The notes beneath the pieces were generated by a model. The model worked only from the letters and a program-made list of their open reading frames with translations. It had not been told where the DNA came from and made no database searches. 5,681 nucleotides of DNA from positions 1 through 5,681 of the forward strand of contig CAYZUC010000142.1 of assembly GCA_964481705.1 (NCBI GenBank), given 5' to 3'. Shown one piece after another: positions 1-5,681 of the stretch (within the stretch, counting starts at the first letter, position 1; each line of letters begins with the position of its first letter). Origin of the DNA: CAYZUC01 sp964481705. Lineage in GTDB: Bacteria > Bacillota > Clostridia > Lachnospirales > Lachnospiraceae. Made by a program: the position numbers and the translations under genes.

Positions 1-1
1 G

Positions 2-244
2 GGTACGAATTCACCGTATGAGATATACGAATACCAAGCATTTGATAATGAGGGTAATTATAATCAAGTAAAACAGTATGGTATTACCTTCAAGGATAAG
101 AAGTTCCCGAAGAATGCTACAGCTAAGGACTTGAAGAATGTAAACGTAAAGATTACCTACGGCAACGGTATCAAGGATGACTACATATCAACAACCGTGA
201 AGCTGAACGTAAATGTAGTAAAAGAAGGAGCAAAGAAAAAGTAA
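2..244 (+). CDS. C-terminal end of a secreted Ig-like repeat protein, paralog of the next gene (5'-truncated by window)
   Basis: The reading frame is open from the window edge and ends at TAA 242-244, giving the last 80 residues of a protein whose start lies outside. The visible part is Lys-, Asn- and Tyr-rich and beta-strand-like, with no hydrophobic segment. It ends in a basic tail (KEGAKKK) and has no LPXTG sorting signal. Residues 26-73 align by eye with the C-terminus of the 1649-residue protein downstream. Both have a hydrophobic strand ending in FKD-K, an A-AK turn, a strand of the type V-VKITYGNG (here) or ITLKFTYTDG (downstream), and a final alternating strand, TTVKLNVNVV here and DVPVKVTVK downstream. 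I infer a tandem paralog with the same kind of terminal Ig-like module. Its function cannot be told from 80 residues. A terminator 25 bases after the stop separates it from the next gene, so the two are probably not one operon. Confidence 0.85.
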   Translation, partial: GTNSPYEIYEYQAFDNEGNYNQVKQYGITFKDKKFPKNATAKDLKNVNVKITYGNGIKDDYISTTVKLNVNVVKEGAKKK

Positions 245-268
245 AGAAGAAATAAAGAGTGTTCATTT

Positions 269-297
269 ACCCCGGTGGAGAAATCTGCCGGGGTTTT
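269..297 (+). terminator. Rho-independent terminator of the upstream gene
   Basis: An inverted repeat forms a stem whose base is ACCCCGG (269-275) pairing with CCGGGGT (288-294). It continues inward through two G-U pairs, a G-C and an A-U (276-279 with 284-287) to a GAAA tetraloop at 280-283. The total is about 11 base pairs. A U run (294-297) follows, and a second T run lies at 305-309. It lies 25 bases after the TAA at 242-244 and ahead of the next promoter, as expected for the end of the upstream transcript. Confidence 0.92.
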
Positions 298-311
298 CGA
301 TAACTTTTTGA

Positions 312-323
312 ATACTCGAGTAT
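312..323. promoter_or_regulatory. Perfect 12-bp palindrome upstream of the promoter, possible operator
   Basis: ATACTC|GAGTAT is an exact inverted repeat with no spacer. It ends 11 bases before the -35 element at 335. That position suits binding of a dimeric regulator (activator, or repressor by contact). A second TATAAT at 325-330 lies directly after it but has no plausible -35, so a weak alternative promoter overlapping the palindrome cannot be excluded. I cannot name a regulator, and a 12-mer palindrome in AT-rich DNA can occur by chance. Confidence 0.35.
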
Positions 324-334
324 ATATAATTTTA

Positions 335-363
335 TTTACGTGGTTAGGAAATAATGGTATAAT
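335..363 (+). promoter_or_regulatory. Sigma-A-type promoter for the large secreted protein
   Basis: The -35 is TTTACG (335-340, 4 of 6 matches to TTGACA). A 17-base spacer follows, then a perfect -10 TATAAT (358-363). The TGG at 355-357 supplies an extended -10 (TGnTATAAT), which would compensate for the weaker -35. The predicted transcription start is near 370, giving a leader of about 62 bases before the ATG at 432. The promoter lies after the upstream terminator, so the large gene has its own transcript. Confidence 0.85.
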
Positions 364-417
364 ATGGTGTGCGTAATTATAGTACTTTTGCACAGCAACT
401 AGAAAACATTTATTTAT

Positions 418-423
418 GAGGAG
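418..423 (+). promoter_or_regulatory. Ribosome binding site of the large secreted protein
   Basis: GAGGAG is a strong Shine-Dalgarno sequence with an 8-base gap to the ATG at 432. This fixes the start codon. The next residues read as a signal peptide, which supports the same start. Confidence 0.92.
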
Positions 424-431
424 ATGTAAGA

Positions 432-3400
432 ATGAGAAGATCAGAAAGATTTCTAGCATTTTTACTGACTGCAGCACTCACTGTTACCAGTGTTCAGATG
501 CCCGTTATGGCGTCCACAGTAGCAGAAGTGACGGAAGTTACTGAAGTATCCGAGACGGCTGATGATGTCGTAGTCTCAGAAGAGGTAACAGAAGCAGCAG
601 AAGTAACAGACGAAACAACAATTCAAGAAACAGACATGACAACAGAGGAATCGACAGAAGCAGACGTCGATGCAGACAGTACAGTGTATGTCTATTCTTC
701 CAAAGAACTGGTATCTGCATTAAATGGTACCTTATGCAGAAACGATTTGGATAAAGCAAAATTTGCAAATAAAGACATTACAATCGAATTGAAGGATGCA
801 TTGAATGATGATTATGATGATGAGGATTCTGTAGATGCAATTGCAGACAGTATTCAAGTCGCTGAGAATAAGAATATTACATTGCGTTTAATGGATCATG
901 ACATTTCACTTAGTGAAAATGTAGCCGACACAGTCAGCAGTGAGAGCGCATATAAGTATATTAAAGTTCCTGCAACAACAAGCCTGACTATTCTGGATGA
1001 AGGAAGCAGTTCTTATGATGCTCTTCTTCCGTTTGGTATTGAGAATGCAGGTACTTTGACGCTTGGAAAGGGTGTTGGCATCTATTCCCAGTATGGATAT
1101 GCATTAAAGAACACCGGTGATGCTACGATTGACGGAGCTCATCTGTATGCTTACAAAGATACCACAAGAAAGATTGAGTTACCGGCAGTATGGAATTCCG
1201 GAGAAAAAGCAGAATTGACGATTAATGCTAACTCAAATCTGGCAAACAGCAACACTCCACAGTGTGAGATTCTCAGAAATGAGGATGGTAAAGTAGTAAT
1301 TAATGGCGGAAGTATTCAAAATGGTGGTGGTTCACAATCTGCCAATGCTATTGTAAATAAGGGAGCAAAGGCAGTTCTTACTCAGAAGTGTGGAACAATC
1401 GAATCAACGAATGCCTATGGTATTGTCAATGATGGTGCCAAAGTATATTTCCCAAATCACACGAATTCCTCTTCAACTGTGGAAGGTCGTTTTGCAGGAA
1501 TCGCTACCTTTAATGGTGGAGAAACGGTAATTGAGAATGAATATATCATAATTAGTGGACAAAACAAGTATGGTATCATTATGACTCCTTATGCATTGGA
1601 GAAGTATTTAAATGCAACCTCAGAAGGAACGGTTCGTATGCTGAATGGAATCGTGGAAGGAAAAAAAGCGGGTATTGCTTATGGAACGAATCTTCCGGTT
1701 TTGGTTCTCGGTACTGTACAGGACTACAATTCTGTATCTCCGAATGCCGCTGTTTTAAAATTTGTTTCTGATAATCAGATTGAAAGAGATGTAACCAAGT
1801 ATGCATTTACAAATTATGCAGGTAAGACCATTGGTGCTTATGAGTATAATGATATCTTAAAGACAAACGTAGCGTTGCATGTCATTGAAAATGGATTGGA
1901 AGACCATTATATTGACCCAAGGATTATTTCAGGAAATACAGTTTCTACGGACAAGGCACTACTGGAAGCAGTGAACCAAGGTGGCGTCATCATCATTGAT
2001 CGTAGCCTCAGCCTCAGCCAGAATCTTGTCTTTACCAAGGATACGACACTTCAGATGAATCCGAACCGTACTATAGATCTCTATTTTAACGATGGAGCAA
2101 AGGTTGTGGTTAATTCTGGTGTGACAGTTAATATTTTGGGTAACGATTACAGTTCAAGTTCTTTTCGATTTAATTCATTATCCGGTAATAATGTAGGCGT
2201 TGAGAATAATGGCGTTTTGAATATGACAAACCTGGATTTGATCAATGCATATAGACAGGAATCATATGGAACTATCCTACAGAATAATGGGGAAGCAAAT
2301 CTTTTCAGGTTAGATATTGATTCATATGAAGGCGGTGTATCCGATAATCAGATGTACTTGGTAAAAAATGCTGCCAATGCCAAGATGAAACTGGATGAAG
2401 AGTCCAATGTTTATGCTCGTAATGAGTACACAACCGGTATCATCAATCAGGGTGAATTAAGACTGCTTAACAGTGCTATTTACGCCCCAAGTAACAAAAC
2501 CATTGGTCTGGTCACAGAAGGAAAGACCATTATGGATGATGCAGATGCATCCATAGAAGTAAATACATATTATATAGCAGAAGCCATTGCGGTTCTTCAA
2601 AAGGGTGGAACCTTCCTTTTAAATGACGGAACGATTACATGTAATTCTAATGTGGAGACTTCGAATGCATTTGTCTATACAGGAGATGCAGTACCTACCT
2701 TTGTGGGTGGTACAGTAATTGGTAACAACTATAATAGGAGTTCCAGTATCTCACAAGATAATCTGGTACTTGGAAGTGCAGTTATCAAGCAGGATGGAAC
2801 AGCCTATAAGACAGGTTTCTATAAGAATTCTACAGCAGCAGATGCTCAGGCAATTGATAGTAAAAATGCATGGCGTATTGATCACGGTCAGGCAAGAAGA
2901 GATTCTGGTGTAAAAGGCGAGTATCCTTATATTCTTTTAGAAAAAGAGGAGAAGATAGAGGATTCCAAAATGCTGTTCACGGTTGGCGCTGCATGGACAG
3001 GTGAACAGAATCAATATACGATTTCCTCCAATAATAGTGGTGTGGTTCGTGTAGATTTGGTAAGCGGTAATTTTGCTTCAACTGCAGTAGAAGTAGGATG
3101 TGCGATTCTTACCTATACCAATCTTACCTCCGGAGTAAAGGATTATGTCCGTGTAGAAGTAGTAGAAAAGGGAATGAGAAAGAAACTGATTGGTGAGGAT
3201 TATACCGGTAGCGTTTTGGATTCCAAGATTAATTACAACGCATATCAGACAAAAGAAACCATTCATATTGACTGGCATTTAAAATCCTCGGAAAAGACAG
3301 CTTCTTTACAGGATGATAGAGAGGTGTTGGGCAAGACATTTTCACCAACAGAGGTTGTTATTAATGACAAGACCTTTAATCGCTATTTCTCCTATAGTAA

Positions 3401-5381
3401 TTATAAACAAGATGAATATGGTTCTGGCTATGGTTCGAAGCTTTATAGCTTTGATATTGTTGCAAAAAGAGCGGGTTACCATGATGAATACAATCTTCTT
3501 GTAACTGAGGATGTCAAGGAACTGAAGGATATTGAAGTATATCTGAAGCTGTATAACGAAGAATCCAAGAAAAACGAATTAATCAGTATCGGAACCTTCT
3601 CTATTAAAGTGGATCAGACAGTTCCCGGAAGCAAGAAAGCTGACAAGGTTGTACTGAACAGCTTTTATACTCAGAACGTTTCTTATGATACAGATCCGAC
3701 AACGGGGGATAATTACTATTACCCGAATAAGCAATACATTACTTGCTCCGATAAAAAATATGTGATTAATGATTGGGAATTCTATGACGATGAATATACT
3801 GATTTCTATCGTGTGGAAAATAGAGTTTTCTATCGAGGTAACGCTAAGACGAAGAAAGCTACTTTGAATGCACAAGTAAACTATGAAGGATATAATGGAG
3901 ACTTCATTATAAAAATTCCGGTTGAAGTCATTCATCAGAAGCCAAAGGCTAATGTGACAACACCTAAGGTAACGGTAACATCTCAGGTAACAGAAGGCGT
4001 TAAGATTCCTTTCGTTATTTCAGGAAAGAAGCCGGCAGATGTCAGTACCGTAATGGATGTTGAGGTTGTAGATAATAAGAATTTTACAGTAGTAGATAAG
4101 AGATTAAGAAGACAGAATAATTATATAAATATCATCAAGTCCGGTAAGATGTATGTCCATAATTCTACATCTTTCTATCTCCAGCAGAATAAAGACCTTA
4201 CCAAGGCGGAAACGGTCACATTGAAAGTAACCTATGACAATGGTGATAAATTATTTAACGGAAAAGAATATTCGACCACAATGAAGATAAAGGTATCTCC
4301 TGCTAAGAAGCTGACTATAAAACAGCAGGGAAAAGCGGTCCTTTATAAGAATTCCTATTTGGGACAGGACGGATATCGTACCTACGATAGTGATTATGTA
4401 GCTTTAAAGATTACTCCTGAGAATTTTAAGAACGGATATATCAAAGTATCTGATTATGATGGTAAGCTTGCAATAGAAGAGCCTACACTGAATGGATTCC
4501 GTGTGGCGGCGACCAAGGATACAGAAGCGCTTTCTGCAAAGACAAAAGTAATTAAGCTTCCGGTAACGCTGTATGATATGAAAGGAGCTATTTTAGCAAA
4601 GACGGTTGTTAAGGTAAACCTGAGTAAAGACGCAACCCTTTCAGCTAATCGTACGGTTACTATGGATATCAACAAAGGACTCACCCTTAAGAAGAATCCT
4701 GGCAATGGACAGTTAAGTGATGTTACCCTTCAATCAATGGGAGCGAAACTTCCGGTGAAGTATTTGGGCTTTGACTGGGCGGTAAGTTCGTCAAGCGATA
4801 AGTTTTATATAAATGCCAATCTTGATAAGAAGAGTGTAACAATTTATCCGTATAGTAATGCATTACTTAGTGGCGCGATTCAACCGGGAAATACTTATCC
4901 GATGACAATTACTTTTACGAATAGCTTAGGAATGAAGTATGTTGAAAACATTGATGTTGTAATTAAGGACATTAAGAAAGCAAAGGCATATATCATGGAA
5001 CGTAATGCTTCTGGAAAAGAAAATGCACTCACGCTTTATAAGAAGGCGCCTTATATGGCTGCTAATTTCCTGACTTATACCATTCAGCCGTATTATGGAA
5101 TGACAGTGGATAAGGTAGAAATTGTAGGCAATACGAATTATGAAGTAAAGAGTATTTATAGCAAGGGAGCTTATACCAATGGTGAAGAAACTTGGGATGA
5201 AGCAAAATCTGCATATAATAATTATTATTCCTCCTACCAAGCTGCTAAAAATGGTGTTTGGGCAATTTGCTTTAAAGACAATAAGATGAACGCCAGTGCT
5301 AAGAGTGGAAAGATTACGTTGAAGTTTACTTATACAGATGGAACGACAGCAGATGTTCCGGTAAAAGTAACAGTAAAATAG
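432..5381 (+). CDS. Giant secreted multidomain protein: two pectate-lyase-like beta-helix segments plus Ig-like modules (putative surface adhesin)
   Basis: This is a 1649-residue exported protein. Residues 1-27 form a Sec signal peptide: basic MRRSER, a hydrophobic core FLAFLLTAALTVTSV, and likely cleavage after V-M-A (27|28). Residues 28-83 are an acidic Thr/Glu/Val/Ala linker with VTE- and EVTEAAEV-like repeats. Residues 85-480 and 500-815 look like two parallel beta-helix segments. Each opens with a helix then strand (SSKELVSAL, STDKALLEAV) as in pectate-lyase-like adhesive domains. Coils then repeat a motif of the form G-I-x-N-x-G, for example at 202-207, 329-335, 588-594 and 669-674. Residues 847-914 resemble a bacterial Ig-like domain. 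From 915 on the chain is Lys/Tyr/Asn-rich and beta-predicted, with about five repeated strand pairs of the kind VTLKVTY-DG...KVKV, ending near 1166, 1288, 1395, 1511 and 1648. I see no LPXTG motif, SLH or choline-binding repeats, C-terminal membrane helix, or recognisable catalytic signature. Binding or adhesion is the most likely role; a glycan-active enzyme is possible but unsupported. The gene appears monocistronic, with its own promoter and terminator. Confidence 0.9.
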   Translation: MRRSERFLAFLLTAALTVTSVQMPVMASTVAEVTEVTEVSETADDVVVSEEVTEAAEVTDETTIQETDMTTEESTEADVDADSTVYVYSSKELVSALNGTLCRNDLDKAKFANKDITIELKDALNDDYDDEDSVDAIADSIQVAENKNITLRLMDHDISLSENVADTVSSESAYKYIKVPATTSLTILDEGSSSYDALLPFGIENAGTLTLGKGVGIYSQYGYALKNTGDATIDGAHLYAYKDTTRKIELPAVWNSGEKAELTINANSNLANSNTPQCEILRNEDGKVVINGGSIQNGGGSQSANAIVNKGAKAVLTQKCGTIESTNAYGIVNDGAKVYFPNHTNSSSTVEGRFAGIATFNGGETVIENEYIIISGQNKYGIIMTPYALEKYLNATSEGTVRMLNGIVEGKKAGIAYGTNLPVLVLGTVQDYNSVSPNAAVLKFVSDNQIERDVTKYAFTNYAGKTIGAYEYNDILKTNVALHVIENGLEDHYIDPRIISGNTVSTDKALLEAVNQGGVIIIDRSLSLSQNLVFTKDTTLQMNPNRTIDLYFNDGAKVVVNSGVTVNILGNDYSSSSFRFNSLSGNNVGVENNGVLNMTNLDLINAYRQESYGTILQNNGEANLFRLDIDSYEGGVSDNQMYLVKNAANAKMKLDEESNVYARNEYTTGIINQGELRLLNSAIYAPSNKTIGLVTEGKTIMDDADASIEVNTYYIAEAIAVLQKGGTFLLNDGTITCNSNVETSNAFVYTGDAVPTFVGGTVIGNNYNRSSSISQDNLVLGSAVIKQDGTAYKTGFYKNSTAADAQAIDSKNAWRIDHGQARRDSGVKGEYPYILLEKEEKIEDSKMLFTVGAAWTGEQNQYTISSNNSGVVRVDLVSGNFASTAVEVGCAILTYTNLTSGVKDYVRVEVVEKGMRKKLIGEDYTGSVLDSKINYNAYQTKETIHIDWHLKSSEKTASLQDDREVLGKTFSPTEVVINDKTFNRYFSYSNYKQDEYGSGYGSKLYSFDIVAKRAGYHDEYNLLVTEDVKELKDIEVYLKLYNEESKKNELISIGTFSIKVDQTVPGSKKADKVVLNSFYTQNVSYDTDPTTGDNYYYPNKQYITCSDKKYVINDWEFYDDEYTDFYRVENRVFYRGNAKTKKATLNAQVNYEGYNGDFIIKIPVEVIHQKPKANVTTPKVTVTSQVTEGVKIPFVISGKKPADVSTVMDVEVVDNKNFTVVDKRLRRQNNYINIIKSGKMYVHNSTSFYLQQNKDLTKAETVTLKVTYDNGDKLFNGKEYSTTMKIKVSPAKKLTIKQQGKAVLYKNSYLGQDGYRTYDSDYVALKITPENFKNGYIKVSDYDGKLAIEEPTLNGFRVAATKDTEALSAKTKVIKLPVTLYDMKGAILAKTVVKVNLSKDATLSANRTVTMDINKGLTLKKNPGNGQLSDVTLQSMGAKLPVKYLGFDWAVSSSSDKFYINANLDKKSVTIYPYSNALLSGAIQPGNTYPMTITFTNSLGMKYVENIDVVIKDIKKAKAYIMERNASGKENALTLYKKAPYMAANFLTYTIQPYYGMTVDKVEIVGNTNYEVKSIYSKGAYTNGEETWDEAKSAYNNYYSSYQAAKNGVWAICFKDNKMNASAKSGKITLKFTYTDGTTADVPVKVTVK

Positions 5382-5437
5382 GAAGTGTCTATCAACATTT
5401 AATAAGTAAACACGAAATATGTACAGGTGAGAGGTAC

Positions 5438-5472
5438 AGGGAGTCGATGGTGAGATACTATCGACTCCTTTT
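5438..5472 (+). terminator. Rho-independent terminator of the large secreted protein gene
   Basis: GGAGTCGAT (5440-5448) pairs perfectly with ATCGACTCC (5460-5468). The stem extends inward through a G-U, a G-C and a T-A pair to a 5-base loop (5452-5456), and outward through a G-U and an A-U pair that use the first two bases of the T tail. TTTT at 5469-5472 follows. It begins 56 bases after the TAG at 5379-5381. The reverse strand lacks a long T run right after the stem, so it mainly serves the plus strand. Confidence 0.92.
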
Positions 5473-5628
5473 ACGTGGATATAACTTATCAAGAAAACAA
5501 ATCCTAAGAAACAATAGAAAACATAGTTTGAGTGATTCATTCCGGCATCATAAATATAGTGGTTAAATTTATCTACGATACAAAATAATCCATTCATTAT
5601 TTTATTTCAAAAATAATTGAAAAATATG
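5473..5628. other. AT-rich intergenic region with no gene seen
   Basis: Between the terminator and the next promoter the sequence is strongly A+T rich and has stop codons in all plus-strand frames. I find no ribosome binding site paired with a start, no tRNA-like cloverleaf and no notable inverted repeat. The A/T tracts at 5599-5625, immediately before the -35, could act as an UP element for the promoter that follows. Confidence 0.6.
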
Positions 5629-5657
5629 TTGACATTAGTAATTCAGAATGATATTAT
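5629..5657 (+). promoter_or_regulatory. Strong sigma-A-type promoter reading out of the window
   Basis: A perfect -35 TTGACA (5629-5634) is followed by a 17-base spacer and a -10 of TATTAT (5652-5657, 5 of 6 matches). TGA at 5649-5651 gives an extended -10. A/T tracts lie just upstream. The predicted start is near G5664, leaving only about 18 transcribed bases in view and no ribosome binding site or start codon. The gene it drives lies beyond position 5681. Confidence 0.87.
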
Positions 5658-5681
5658 ATACAAGTCGCACGGGTGATGGAA

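Noticed and set aside
424..429. Start-stop mini-ORF (ATGTAA) between the ribosome binding site and the true start
   Set aside because: It lies one base after the GAGGAG sequence, too close for efficient initiation, and ATG plus TAA together occur easily by chance.
181..477. 98-codon minus-strand open frame across the intergenic region
   Set aside because: It overlaps the upstream gene end, terminator, promoter and start of the large gene. No ribosome binding site is seen, and the translation looks like AT-rich noise.
684..2876. Active pectate lyase or other polysaccharide lyase
   Set aside because: The resemblance is to the beta-helix architecture only. I see no recognisable catalytic signature, and the cap-plus-coil pattern is closer to adhesive, non-catalytic relatives.
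3579..3935. 118-codon minus-strand open frame inside the large gene
   Set aside because: It is fully antisense to the large gene, Ile-rich and without a credible ribosome binding site or domain.
5421..5440. Short direct repeat GTACAGG (5421-5427 and 5434-5440)
   Set aside because: Two 7-base copies in an untranslated stretch, one overlapping the terminator stem, with no third copy or symmetry. This is not enough to call a binding site.
5470..5478. TTTACGTGG, identical to bases 335-343 at the main promoter's -35
   Set aside because: A -10 at the right distance is missing here, and the bases are part of the terminator tail and what follows. A 9-base match can be coincidence.
4926..5597. 223-codon open frame on the minus strand overlapping the 3' end of the large gene and its terminator
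   Set aside because: It has no Shine-Dalgarno before its ATG. Its composition is unnatural (Ile-, Cys-, Phe- and His-rich), it reads through the terminator hairpin, and it lies antisense to clearly coding sequence. It is a shadow of the plus-strand gene.

Overview
This window is one end-to-end surface/secretome locus from what looks like a low-G+C Gram-positive bacterium. The evidence is an A-rich coding strand, a strong GAGGAG ribosome binding site, near-consensus sigma-A promoters with TGn extended -10 elements, and intrinsic terminators with U tails. A huge Sec-exported protein with a Thr/Glu-rich stretch just after the signal peptide fits gut Clostridia of the Lachnospiraceae type (Roseburia, Butyrivibrio, Eubacterium relatives). 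That assignment is inference; there is no rRNA or other taxonomic marker here.

Layout: positions 1-244 hold the last 80 codons of an upstream gene whose C-terminal Ig-like module resembles the C-terminus of the main protein, so the two genes appear to be tandem paralogs. A GAAA-capped terminator (269-297) ends that unit. An intergenic control region follows, with a perfect 12-bp palindrome (312-323), an extended -10 promoter (335-363), a short leader with a possible hairpin, and a ribosome binding site (418-423). A single 1649-residue ORF (432-5381) fills most of the window. It encodes a signal peptide, an acidic low-complexity linker, two successive parallel beta-helix (pectate-lyase-like) segments, and a long C-terminal half of beta-rich, Ig-like modules. 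No recognised cell-wall anchor and no catalytic motif is visible. A strong terminator (5438-5472) ends the gene.

The last 209 bases are an AT-rich intergenic stretch with no credible gene. They end in a near-perfect promoter (5629-5657) that fires rightward out of the window. The first roughly 18 transcribed bases after it look more like the start of a structured leader than of an ordinary mRNA, but the window stops too soon to decide.

Together, the window shows a monocistronic, independently regulated, very large exported protein next to a related gene. The most likely role is cell-surface or extracellular binding (adhesion, glycan or matrix interaction). No enzyme activity can be assigned. 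I see no RNA genes, CRISPR array, insertion sequence or attachment site.
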